Source: Caryophanales bacterium UBA1427 (GTDB lineage: Bacteria > Bacillota_I > Bacilli_A > ML615J-28 > CAG-313). From it: 12,684 nucleotides of DNA. The stretch's first letter is position 1. The number at the start of each line of letters is the position of its first letter. The position numbers and the translations under genes were made by a program. Shown here piece after piece: positions 6,597-12,632 of this stretch. The stretch lies in NCBI GenBank assembly GCA_002329485.1, contig DCTZ01000010.1:57075-69758 (forward strand). Direction: 5' to 3'. The notes under the pieces were generated by a model, which did not search any database, was not told where the DNA came from, and saw only the letters and a list, made by a program, of their open reading frames with translations.

Positions 6597-6605
6597 ATTA
6601 TACCA
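6597..6605 (-). promoter_or_regulatory. Distal extended -10 promoter for the XRE regulator unit
   Basis: TGGTATAAT (6605-6597) sits just after the cupin stop, with no clear -35. Extended -10 promoters can work without one. A start near 6590 would give a leader of about 120 bases containing the repeated TCAACT elements. Confidence 0.5.
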
Positions 6606-6613
6606 TAAGATTA

Positions 6614-7084
6614 TTATTTTCGGGGCTGAATTGTTCCGTGCGGATGTTCCGGGGGTGCATAAAGCGAATAAAGTTTGAGAGAAATGCTTCCGACATTGGT
6701 TACATTGTGCCATTTGCCGGCCGGTATAATAATCATATCGTCTTCTCCGGCTTCCCGGCGGTAATTTAAAGCGAGATCTGTATCGCCCATTTGCACCAGG
6801 GCTTTTCCCTGTTCGATGACAATAACTTGATCGGTATTCGGATGTCTTTCCAATCCGATCGATTCGCCCGGAAGCAAACTCATCAAAGTGATTTGCAAAT
6901 GTCGGCCCGTCCATAAAGCCAAGCGAAAGTTATTGTTGCTTTTGGTAGTTTCTTCAATATCGAAAGTTATCGGTTTCGGACCGTGGTCGTATAACGGAAT
7001 CGCTTCGCCCCGCTTAAAAGGTTTTATGGGTATTGGTGATAGGGGTAAATAATAGTAATAGGGCGGCTGTAAATAATAAAGCAA
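6614..7084 (-). CDS. Small single-domain cupin protein, TTG start
   Basis: A 156-residue cytosolic protein with one cupin beta-barrel. Motif 1 is GESIGLERHPNTDQVIVIEQ (73-92) and motif 2 is PAGKWHNVTN (121-130), with LYSLYAPPEHPHGT near the C-terminus. It matches a widespread Firmicutes/archaeal cupin family of unknown function that shares FR.ALWTG.HLQ.TLMS (53-69). Of the usual metal ligands, His81 and His126 are present, but the first His of the HxH pair is Glu79 and the motif-1 Glu position is Gln86. The N-terminus is unusually tyrosine- and proline-rich (seven Tyr in residues 3-32). No ATG occurs before residue 68; a TTG at 7084 with AAAGGAGG six bases upstream is the only well-supported start. 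It appears to be a single-gene unit. Possible roles (sugar-isomerase-like, small-molecule binding) cannot be separated by sequence. Confidence 0.88.
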   Translation of the reverse strand: MLYYLQPPYYYYLPLSPIPIKPFKRGEAIPLYDHGPKPITFDIEETTKSNNNFRLALWTGRHLQITLMSLLPGESIGLERHPNTDQVIVIEQGKALVQMGDTDLALNYRREAGEDDMIIIPAGKWHNVTNVGSISLKLYSLYAPPEHPHGTIQPRK

Positions 7085-7090
7085 AAAAGT

Positions 7091-7098
7091 CCTCCTTT
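7091..7098 (-). promoter_or_regulatory. Ribosome binding site that fixes the TTG start of the cupin gene
   Basis: AAAGGAGG (7098-7091) lies 6 bases upstream of TTG 7084-7082. It is nearly fully complementary to the 16S 3' end and is the main reason for accepting a non-ATG start here. Confidence 0.85.
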
Positions 7099-7108
7099 CT
7101 TTTTTCCT

Positions 7109-7138
7109 ATCCTATCTTATGCCTGATTTCCCTGTTAA
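7109..7138 (-). promoter_or_regulatory. Possible promoter of the cupin gene
   Basis: TTAACA (7138-7133), an 18-base spacer and TAGGAT (7114-7109) form a moderate promoter match in the short space between the terminator of the upstream lipoprotein gene and the cupin ribosome binding site. Confidence 0.4.
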
Positions 7139-7150
7139 GTGTATAAACGC

Positions 7151-7187
7151 CAAAGAAAAACTGCGTGAAACCTTTTATCACGCAGTT
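7151..7187 (-). terminator. Intrinsic terminator of the DUF4886 lipoprotein gene
   Basis: Minus-strand 10-bp perfect stem AACTGCGTGA (7187-7178) / TCACGCAGTT (7168-7159) with a nine-base loop, followed by TTTCTTTG. It begins 8 bases after the gene's stop. Confidence 0.9.
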
Positions 7188-7195
7188 ATTGCCTT

Positions 7196-8386
7196 TTATT
7201 TGGTTTTATAAGTCGATTCCGTTACCTGGAAAGGATTTTGAATCGCATTGTTAACCGCTTCTTTGGTCAATGCCAAAACAGTCGCATCCATGTCGTCGGT
7301 CTTAAAAGTTATATCGTCAATCGATAAACCGGTTATTGCCTTAAACCAGGTAAGAGCTGCGGCATATCTGCCTTTTTTGACATAAAGGTGATAGCCATCG
7401 CTGTTTAAAGTATCGCCCAAGAAACTGGTGCGCATGTTTTGAATCGTTGTTCCGGACGGAATGATTCCGTAAATGTCGGAACGCGGTACAATCAATTCGT
7501 TTACCGTATCGACAATGGCCTGAAACATCGTCATTTGGTCGTGGTTGTATTTGACAAAATCCTGATGGGTTGAAGTATTGGCGTAAGCCCAAGTCATATG
7601 CCAATAAATTCGGGCATACGGATTCTTGATATTGGCTTTGACGAAGTCAATCAACTGATTGAGATACGGTTGGTAAGTCCCCGGTATCCCGCTGGAACCG
7701 CTGACTTGTTGAATGACAATAATATCCCATTCTTCGTCCTGCAGACCGAAAACCAATTTTTTACCTTCCGTTCTGACCCATTCGTCGGCAGTGTTTTTCT
7801 TATATTTATAATTCGCCGAATCGTTTGTGAAACTGGTCACATGCATTTCGAGGCTAGCGCCGTCACGGTGCATGTTGCCCAAAACGACTTCTTCGACACC
7901 GTAATTTTTGGCGATTTTATACAAATATTCCATTCCGTCTTCGCTGAAGCTGTTTCCGATGGCCAAAACCTTCAAAGTTTTCGTAAAGTCCATGACCCCC
8001 CTTTCCACTTCCACTTTCAATATCACATAAACAGTGCCGGAAGCAACTTTTACGTAATGAGTTCCGAATGCCGTGCCTTTCAATTCCAAGGCAGTACCGT
8101 TAACAACGATTTCCAATCCGTGCGGGTCTGTATCAAGCAATTCCAAATAGCCGATGGAAGTTTTTTCCGCTTCATAAGCTTTTAAGTTGTCCAACAAACC
8201 CTGGGAAGCGGAAAACGATAACGATTTGGTTTCGCCTTTTAGAATTGTCACCTGATAAGGATTTTCATCGGTACCTTGGCCTTCCAAACCAGAGAATTCA
8301 ATTCTTTTTTCTTCCGAGTTTCCCTGGCAACCGATTAAAGAAAATAAAATAAAACAAGTTGTCAGTATCACTATTAATTTGCGCAT
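7196..8386 (-). CDS. Surface lipoprotein with N-terminal beta domain and DUF4886 (SGNH-hydrolase-like) domain
   Basis: A 396-residue exported lipoprotein. The signal peptide ends in lipobox LIGC with Cys20. Residues about 30-130 look like an all-beta, Ig-like domain (alternating hydrophobic strands, GTHYVKVASGTVYVILKVEV). Residues 136-355 match DUF4886, an SGNH-like fold: LKVLAIGNSFSEDG (138-151) supplies the block-I Gly144-Asn-Ser146, DIIVIQQVSGSSG (221-233) the central strand, and LNSDGYHLYVKKGRYAAALTWF (327-348) a block-V-type Asp330-x-x-His333. These would form an esterase-like catalytic set; DUF4886 proteins are often associated with glycan use, but no substrate can be assigned. ATG 8386 was chosen over an in-frame ATG at 8467 because it starts the signal peptide, has GAGGAG six bases upstream and follows a promoter at 8415-8444. 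Single-gene unit with its own terminator. Confidence 0.9.
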   Translation of the reverse strand: MRKLIVILTTCFILFSLIGCQGNSEEKRIEFSGLEGQGTDENPYQVTILKGETKSLSFSASQGLLDNLKAYEAEKTSIGYLELLDTDPHGLEIVVNGTALELKGTAFGTHYVKVASGTVYVILKVEVERGVMDFTKTLKVLAIGNSFSEDGMEYLYKIAKNYGVEEVVLGNMHRDGASLEMHVTSFTNDSANYKYKKNTADEWVRTEGKKLVFGLQDEEWDIIVIQQVSGSSGIPGTYQPYLNQLIDFVKANIKNPYARIYWHMTWAYANTSTHQDFVKYNHDQMTMFQAIVDTVNELIVPRSDIYGIIPSGTTIQNMRTSFLGDTLNSDGYHLYVKKGRYAAALTWFKAITGLSIDDITFKTDDMDATVLALTKEAVNNAIQNPFQVTESTYKTK

Positions 8387-8414
8387 AACCTTCTCCTCTT
8401 TAGCTTTCGGAAAT

Positions 8415-8444
8415 ATTATACCATAATCCAACTTGTTTAGACAA
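8415..8444 (-). promoter_or_regulatory. Promoter of the DUF4886 lipoprotein gene
   Basis: Extended -10 TGGTATAAT (8423-8415) with -35 TTGTCT (8444-8439). The predicted start near 8408 is just upstream of the GAGGAG site for ATG 8386. Confidence 0.75.
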
Positions 8445-8463
8445 CTTTTTTGATAAACCGGAA

Positions 8464-8489
8464 ACAAAAAAAGGCCTTGCGACTTTTTC
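8464..8489 (-). terminator. Weak candidate terminator after the nucleoside phosphorylase gene
   Basis: On the minus strand an AAAAAG / CTTTTT pairing brackets TCGCAAGGC, and the right arm runs into seven T. The stem is AT-rich and imperfect, so termination here is uncertain. Confidence 0.35.
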
Positions 8490-8517
8490 GCTTATTCGGT
8501 TTTGATTTTTAAAAAAA

Positions 8518-9284
8518 CTAAATCATCCCAACAAGTTCTTTGCAAAGCATTACCAAATCATAGCGGATGCCTTCCCGGGAGCGCCAAGAACGGCGGTCCC
8601 ATTCGTCCTGAGAAACATCGTCCCCGCCATAAATTAAAGCGCCGTAGGAAAACTTGCGAAAAAGCGCCACCGCAATACATCCCGCCTGTTCCATTTCAAC
8701 CATTTTGGCGCCTTCGCTCCTTCGCAAATTGATGCGATCAATGGTTTCCCGAAAGATTGCATCGGTAGTCCAGGTAAGACCGGTCAAATAAGCGATATTT
8801 CTTTGGTCCAAGTAAGCGGTTATTTTTTTAACAACTTCCTGGTCGCAATAAACGATTCGGGATGGTTTAAGGTAGTGATAGGAAAAACCTTCGTCTCTGA
8901 TGGCACCTTCGACCACCAAGATTTTCCCGACCGCGATGTTTTTGTCGAGGACTCCTCCGCCCCCGCAAAACATTACTTTTTTGATTCCCATATTTTGCAA
9001 CAAATCAAGATTCCCGGCGCAGGCCGGGCAACCTACTTGTCCTTGGACGATTAAGACATCGCTGTCTTCAAACTGATAAAGCTCGTAGGGGTTTTCGCCG
9101 CGGATTGTCAAATACTTCTTTATCGATCCTTTGTCGATTAGTTTTTTATTGTTTCTCCGAAAAAGGTTATTATCAGTTTGTCGCAATCCAACTTGGGATA
9201 ATTTCTGGCGACATTCTCAGGATTGATTAAAGCGGTTGGGTTATCGTCAAATTCGAGAATCGGAAATTCATTCTTTTTGATCAT
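8518..9284 (-). CDS. Nucleoside phosphorylase (uridine/purine nucleoside phosphorylase family), frame broken at a slippery heptamer
   Basis: Cytosolic nucleoside phosphorylase of the PNP/UDP superfamily (COG2820-like), which cleaves a nucleoside with phosphate to base plus ribose 1-phosphate. It is encoded in two overlapping frames. The first 48 codons start at ATG 9284 (AAGGAG five bases upstream) and end at TAA 9140-9138 after ...LIITFFGETIKN. The -1 frame continues from 9141 with LIDKGSIKKYL to the TAG at 8518. Joined, the product is 255 residues, the normal length. Motifs in the second part: GGGGVLDK, VEGAIRDEGFSYHYL (phosphate/ribose region), TGLTWTTDAIFRET, and VEMEQAGCIAVA with GGDDVSQDEWD. 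The break sits precisely on A AAA AAC (9147-9141), the stop being the next codon. It is either a -1 programmed frameshift, a one-base homopolymer deletion (true or sequencing error), or an early pseudogene. Last gene of a four-gene unit, 21 bases after the methyltransferase. Confidence 0.85.
9138..9147 (-). other. A AAA AAC slippery heptamer followed by an in-frame UAA
   Basis: In the zero frame the codons are ATA AAA AAC TAA. A -1 slip on the heptamer (9147-9141) makes CTA the next codon and enters exactly the frame encoding the rest of the phosphorylase. A GGAG lies about seven bases upstream, in the place of the internal Shine-Dalgarno that stimulates dnaX frameshifting. Downstream only a weak five-bp hairpin (ATCGA/TCGAT) was found. 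An extra A in the run would also restore the frame. Confidence 0.6.
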
Positions 9285-9305
9285 TTTTACTCCTTAAAAA
9301 ACCCC

Positions 9306-10043
9306 TTACTTCCTTGCCACCACAATCAGCCGCCTGCTTTCCCGATTGTAGGGATTCATTTGATAATCGCCGAAAATCCTGATTTCTGAAAAGCCGCTTA
9401 AACTTAAAAGTTTTCGGTAATCTTCATCCAAAAGAATTCGGTAAACAATTTGGTATTGATGGCTGTCGTTACGTTGGTCGGTATGGAACAAATCGACAAT
9501 ATTGATGGTTTGATACTTTTTGGAATGTTTTTTTACGAAAATACGGGAAAAATCCGGACGGTTGACAACCACTTCTATCGATGGTAAGGTTAAAGTATAA
9601 TGTGTCGTTCCGCTGGTCAAAACCAATAAACCGTTATCTTTTAACCGGTTTCGCATCGACTTTAAAGCCGTAATCAAGTCTTCGTCTTTATGTAAATGCG
9701 GAAGGGAATTGGTCAGGCAAATAACGGCGTCAAATTGACGGTCAAAAACCCGTTCCAAATACCGAAAGTCGCACTGATAAAGCGGAAACGTTAAATTTCG
9801 GGCGGTTAAGTTTTTTCTTGCCGCTTCCAACATCGATTCGGAATAGTCCGAACCGCTCAGATGATAACCTAACCGGGATAGCATCAGGATATGCTGACCC
9901 GTGCCGCAGGCACAATCCAAAACATCTTTAACTTTGTTTTCCGCAAAAAGGTTTTTGAAAAAGGTTTGTTCGTCGCCCAAATACTGGTCAATGGGACCGA
10001 ATTCATCGTAATCATTGGCCAACTTTTCGTATAAATCTTTCAT
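9306..10043 (-). CDS. Class I SAM-dependent methyltransferase
   Basis: A 245-residue cytosolic methyltransferase with a Rossmann fold. The N-terminal LYEKLANDYDEF is typical of small-molecule methyltransferases. Motif I is VLDCACGTGQH (41-51; Asp43, Gly47-Thr-Gly49), the acidic post-I residue is Asp66 in GSDYSESML, the motif-II-like YQCDFRYLE carries the adenine-contacting acid, and AVICLTNSLPHL with LKDNGLLVL provides the later strands. The C-terminal third is beta-rich (YQIVYRILLDEDYRKLLSLSGF), resembling glycine/sarcosine-type N-methyltransferases, but no substrate can be named. ATG 10043 has only a weak site (AGAGATG). It lies 21 bases after the GrpB gene and 21 before the nucleoside phosphorylase, with no terminator between, so it is part of the same unit. 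Confidence 0.88.
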   Translation of the reverse strand: MKDLYEKLANDYDEFGPIDQYLGDEQTFFKNLFAENKVKDVLDCACGTGQHILMLSRLGYHLSGSDYSESMLEAARKNLTARNLTFPLYQCDFRYLERVFDRQFDAVICLTNSLPHLHKDEDLITALKSMRNRLKDNGLLVLTSGTTHYTLTLPSIEVVVNRPDFSRIFVKKHSKKYQTINIVDLFHTDQRNDSHQYQIVYRILLDEDYRKLLSLSGFSEIRIFGDYQMNPYNRESRRLIVVARK

Positions 10044-10064
10044 TTTTTCATCTCTTTTTTCTTT

Positions 10065-10637
10065 TTATTTATAGGAATCCAAACCATATTCGGTTTTTGC
10101 TTTTTGGGTTATTATCTGTACAAAGGCGGTTTTCCTTTCGGTATAGCCGTCGCGATCGAATTCATAGGTTTTCCAAAGGGACAGTTTCAACTTTTCGTAA
10201 TCTTTCGCGATTTCTGGGTGTTCCAGCAAATAATCCCGAAAAAAAAGTTCGTCATGATCGCCCGGAGTCCTTAAATGCAGATGAAAAACTTTTTCGGAAA
10301 AACCATCCTCGGTATAGCCTTTATTGAACGAAATTCTTGCAGGGCTTTCGTTCATGCAAAGATACCCGTTGTTAAGCAATGAATGTTTAATAACCGAAAA
10401 ATCGGAAACCTTGGCTTCCACCAAAATATCGATTATCGGTTTGGCCCCAATGCCTGGGATAGCCGTGCTGCCGATATGATGGATTTTTACGTCCTTGGGC
10501 AAAAGCACCGTTAACAAAGCCCTTTCTTCCATGAACCACTCTTTCCAAATGGGTTGGTATTCGGTCAATCGAATCGGAAAAAGCTGCCACAGTTCTTCCA
10601 AAGTCATTTCCGATAGCTGTTTTTTGATTTTAATCAT
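10065..10637 (-). CDS. GrpB family (UPF0157) nucleotidyltransferase-like protein
   Basis: A 190-residue cytosolic protein of the GrpB/UPF0157 family, which has a nucleotidyltransferase-superfamily fold and no settled substrate. The signature HIGSTAIPGIGAKPIIDILV (54-73) holds the GS loop and the acidic residue expected of this superfamily. HLHLRTPGDHDELFFRDYL followed by HPEIAKDYEKLK is the second conserved block, and the tail is TAFV.II..K. The N-terminal LSEMTLEELWQLFPI is a common start in Firmicutes members. The ATG at 10637 overlaps the kinase stop by 8 bases with GGGGAG directly before it (spacing too short for a good site), so translation is probably coupled; ATG 10607 at Met11 is a less likely alternative. 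Linkage with a P-loop kinase suggests related nucleotide chemistry, but this is only a guess from context. Confidence 0.9.
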   Translation of the reverse strand: MIKIKKQLSEMTLEELWQLFPIRLTEYQPIWKEWFMEERALLTVLLPKDVKIHHIGSTAIPGIGAKPIIDILVEAKVSDFSVIKHSLLNNGYLCMNESPARISFNKGYTEDGFSEKVFHLHLRTPGDHDELFFRDYLLEHPEIAKDYEKLKLSLWKTYEFDRDGYTERKTAFVQIITQKAKTEYGLDSYK

Positions 10638-11181
10638 CTCCCCGTTTAATTCTTAAAACCCCGGCCAACAATTCCTTTATGGATTTTTCATAGTTTTCTG
10701 CGATTAAGATAAGCGGCAGATTATGCTTCCTGCACCCTTCGATATAAAAACGGTTATCCCGAATTAAATCTGCTTTGTTGCAATAGGAATCATCAAGCCG
10801 GTTTTCGATTACGGAACCGTTTTTGATGATTTCATCGAAATGGACATCAAGATACTTTTCCGTCATGGCCAGGCAAATGAACCTAATGGATGATAGGTAC
10901 TTTTCCGAAAAATCTTTTTGCCAATCAAAAGGCACATAACATCCTTCCACTATCAGATTCTGCTTGTTTTCGATTGCGGTTTTGATTATCTCCCGAACAA
11001 TCGGCCAAAGATATGGGGTCAGTTGTTCTTCATCCAGCGGAGTAAGGTCGGTTTGACCGCTTCTGATCAATCCCATTTTCAAATGGTCAATCGAAAGATA
11101 CGGAAAGTGCATTTGTTCGAGCAGTTTTTGCGCAAGGAGCGTTTTCCCGGTATGGGTTGCCCCCGTAATCAGAATAATCAT
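10630..11181 (-). CDS. P-loop kinase-like NTPase
   Basis: A 183-residue cytosolic protein of the small P-loop kinase class. Walker A is GATHTGKT (7-14), preceded by the buried strand MIILIT. SIDHLKMGLIRSG (30-42) has the 'D.lk' pattern of the adenylate-kinase/2-phosphoglycerate-kinase-like acceptor region. LIVEGCYVPFDW (75-86) provides the Walker-B-like strand with Glu, and a lid-like basic stretch follows around NRLDDSY..KADLIRDNRF. It is not close enough to any named kinase for a substrate to be stated. ATG 11181 has AAAGGA about 10 bases upstream. First gene of the probable unit kinase-grpB-methyltransferase-phosphorylase. The roughly 110 bases upstream, to the end of the broken acetyltransferase gene, hold no convincing -35/-10 pair (a TAGAAT at 11229-11224 is the best -10). 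Confidence 0.82.
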   Translation of the reverse strand: MIILITGATHTGKTLLAQKLLEQMHFPYLSIDHLKMGLIRSGQTDLTPLDEEQLTPYLWPIVREIIKTAIENKQNLIVEGCYVPFDWQKDFSEKYLSSIRFICLAMTEKYLDVHFDEIIKNGSVIENRLDDSYCNKADLIRDNRFYIEGCRKHNLPLILIAENYEKSIKELLAGVLRIKRGDD

Positions 11182-11275
11182 TTTTTACCAGTCCTTTTAT
11201 CCATTGCTTTTTCTATCCCAAAGATTCTATTTACCAACGTTTGTTGACGCTAAAATATTACTTTAAGAACAAACA

Positions 11276-11299
11276 AATAACAATCTTGCTTTAGTTATT
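11276..11299 (-). terminator. Weak AU-rich hairpin after the broken acetyltransferase gene
   Basis: AATAAC (11299-11294) / GTTATT (11281-11276) with a 12-base loop that includes the gene's end, followed by TGTTTGTTCTT. A six-bp, AU-rich stem makes this only a possible terminator. Confidence 0.35.
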
Positions 11300-11750
11300 G
11301 GTGGATTTTTTTAAATAGCCGGGCATACCAAAACGTCATGCCCAGTTCTTCGATATAAAAATGCAAAACCCTTTGATAATTTTTGGTAGCGGTCGATAAG
11401 GTTAGGTACTCGGCTTTTTCTCGGACAAATTTTTTCAATGTACGGAAAAGTTTTTGGCCGACTCCTTTTGACCGGTAAGTTTTTGTCACATACATTTCTT
11501 CGATTTCAAAAGTTCTGCTGTTATTGGGAATAGTAGCCAAATCTTCTTCTGTTGTCTAAAATTGACCGAACAGATAACCGAGGGGAACTTTATTCTCATT
11601 GGCAACAAAGATTGTTCTTCCTTCGATATCAGAAGGTTTGTTGGCCTGATAGCCGTAACAGTTGTTTTCTGTTTCCCATGCCTTCGAAAAGTTTATCAGA
11701 ATATTTCCGATTTCTGGGGTAAGTCTTTCTTGTCTGATTTCAACTTCCAT
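11295..11750 (-). pseudogene. GNAT-family N-acetyltransferase interrupted by an in-frame TAG codon
   Basis: Two halves of one GNAT acetyltransferase lie in the same frame. From ATG 11750 (GAGG seven bases upstream) the first 64 codons give the N-terminal strands and end GYLFGQF, then TAG at 11558-11556. Directly after it the frame goes on as TTEEDLATIPNN and reaches FEIEEMYVTKTYRSKGVGQKLF, whose R-S-K-G-V-G is the acetyl-CoA pyrophosphate-binding loop, and then YIEELGMTF.ARLFKK to TAA at 11295. Without the TAG the protein would be 151 residues, normal for GNAT. The stop falls just before a poorly conserved loop, so a single base change explains it. TAG ends other genes here (hutH, pilT, the phosphorylase, the small gene at 5727), so it is not a reassigned codon. 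Most likely a recent pseudogene; a sequencing error or readthrough is possible. Reinitiation at TTG 11540 would lack the N-terminal half. Confidence 0.8.
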
Positions 11751-11787
11751 ATATAAACCTCGAAAAAATAATTAATTTTTTAAAATC

Positions 11788-11904
11788 TTATTTTTTCTGT
11801 AAAAGAACGATGTTTTCGATATGGTTCAAGACTCCAAAAGGTCTCAAAATGGTCGAAAAACGGGGGTGGAAATTCCAAAAAGTCTCAAATTTAAGAGAGG
11901 TCAT
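11788..11904 (-). other. Intergenic 38-codon open frame ending in a TrmA/RlmD-tail-like sequence, with direct repeats
   Basis: A 38-codon frame from ATG 11904 to TAA 11788 overlaps the end of the 188-residue gene in another frame. Its last residues, FGVLNHIENIVLLQKK, resemble the tail of the TrmA-type fragment at the right edge (both N-H-[VI]-E-x-[IV]-V-x-L). The stretch also holds two direct copies of TCCAAAA(G/A)GTCTCAAAT (11833-11850, 11874-11891). No ribosome binding site was seen. It may be a degenerate or repeated gene tail rather than a gene. Bases 11751-11787 hold only the ribosome binding site of the acetyltransferase gene. Confidence 0.35.
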
Positions 11905-12457
11905 AAGAAGTATATCCACTATCGATAATGGCTTGCTTTAATGCTTCAAAGCGTTTTCTTTTTTTGAAAGCAAAAAGACCTCTGAACACAAACTTAATCG
12001 AAATACTTGAGGAATAAAATTTGAAATACCATTTTGTAATATCTCGTTCTGCTACGCAAGATGAGGTAGGGCCATTCATTGCACAATCCTCAAAACTAAT
12101 GAAATGCTTTCTGTCAAATGCGTCTGCATAAGTAATACCTTCGTTAGTGATGTGGATAATGCTTGTATCATTTATTTCAAGTTCTCTTAAACCTTTTTGC
12201 TGTTCATGCACAAACTCCAAGGCATAGAAATATATATCTTGATCTTCCCACACGCCCGATTCTTTTTTGCCATTTAGATATGTACGGTACCCCAAATGGC
12301 AGGGCTCAATTTCAAGCGTATCGGAATAGTAATGAATAATGATTTTGTTGTTTTCTAAACCGATATTTAGAATGGCATCGCTTAAATCATCGTATAATTC
12401 TTCGATGTTTTTGTAATTTCGATGATATAACTTATACAGTTTTTCGTTGTCACTCAT
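11891..12457 (-). CDS. Hypothetical protein, AT-rich, no recognised family
   Basis: Not recognised. The 188-residue product has no signal peptide or membrane segment. The first 30 residues are helical and charged (SDNEKLYKLYHRNYKNIEELYDDL). The middle is beta-rich with many aromatic residues (KIIIHYYSDTLEIEP, TKWYFKFYSSSISIKFVF), and the end is basic then helical (RGLFAFKKRKRFEALKQAI). Repeated short strands with aromatic edges resemble small PH-like or SMI1-like folds, but no signature was found and no role is proposed. ATG 12457 with AAAGGAG seven bases upstream is well supported. The gene has clearly more A+T and more AAA/GAT/TAT codons than its neighbours, and it lies between repeat-rich spacers and two TrmA-tail-like fragments, which together hint at acquisition by transfer. 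A TATAAC at 12483-12478 is the only -10 candidate. Confidence 0.75.
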   Translation of the reverse strand: MSDNEKLYKLYHRNYKNIEELYDDLSDAILNIGLENNKIIIHYYSDTLEIEPCHLGYRTYLNGKKESGVWEDQDIYFYALEFVHEQQKGLRELEINDTSIIHITNEGITYADAFDRKHFISFEDCAMNGPTSSCVAERDITKWYFKFYSSSISIKFVFRGLFAFKKRKRFEALKQAIIDSGYTSYDLS

Positions 12458-12504
12458 TGTCTTACTCCTTTCGATATGTTATACTAAACAGGTGTAAATT
12501 AAAG

Positions 12505-12523
12505 TTTCGAGTTTCGCTCGAAA
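12505..12523. repeat. Short perfect hairpin TTTCGAG-tttcg-CTCGAAA
   Basis: Seven-bp perfect inverted repeat with a five-base loop in the spacer upstream of the 188-residue gene. No convincing T-run follows on either strand (ACTTTAATTT on the minus strand is poor), so it may be a regulatory hairpin or repeat remnant rather than a terminator. Confidence 0.5.
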
Positions 12524-12544
12524 TCATTATTTGTCCCAACGAAA

Positions 12545-12615
12545 AATTGGGCATTTTTTGATTTTGAACACAGTTTTTTTGTAAATTTCACTCAAAAAGG
12601 CTGAAAAATGCCCAT
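12545..12615 (-). repeat. Nested inverted repeat after the TrmA-family gene, possibly a long-loop terminator
   Basis: An 11-bp perfect inverted repeat, TGGGCATTTTT (12614-12604 on the minus strand) pairing with AAAAATGCCCA (12558-12548), encloses a second TTTTTG/CAAAAA pairing. On the minus strand the outer arm is followed by ATTTTTCG. It starts about 20 bases after the stop of the gene at the right edge and could end its transcript, although the enclosed 45 bases are longer than usual. Confidence 0.5.
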
Positions 12616-12632
12616 TTTAGGGTCAAAATCGC

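Noticed and set aside
6579..6914. Second minus-strand frame of 111 codons within the cupin gene
   Set aside because: Out-of-frame shadow of a gene with intact cupin motifs and a strong ribosome binding site.
7598..8185. Plus-strand open frame of 195 codons
   Set aside because: Lies antisense inside the DUF4886 lipoprotein gene, has no ribosome binding site and no recognisable domain.
8387..8467. N-terminal extension of the DUF4886 lipoprotein to ATG 8467
   Set aside because: It would bury the signal peptide and overlaps the promoter; ATG 8386 has GAGGAG directly upstream.
11295..11750. TAG read as an amino acid (recoded amber)
   Set aside because: TAG is used as the normal stop of hutH, pilT, the phosphorylase and the small gene at 5727, and no specialised recoding element was seen near 11556.
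11833..11891. Start of a CRISPR-like array from the paired TCCAAAA-GTCTCAAAT repeats
   Set aside because: Only two imperfect 18-base copies, no regular spacing, and no cas genes nearby.
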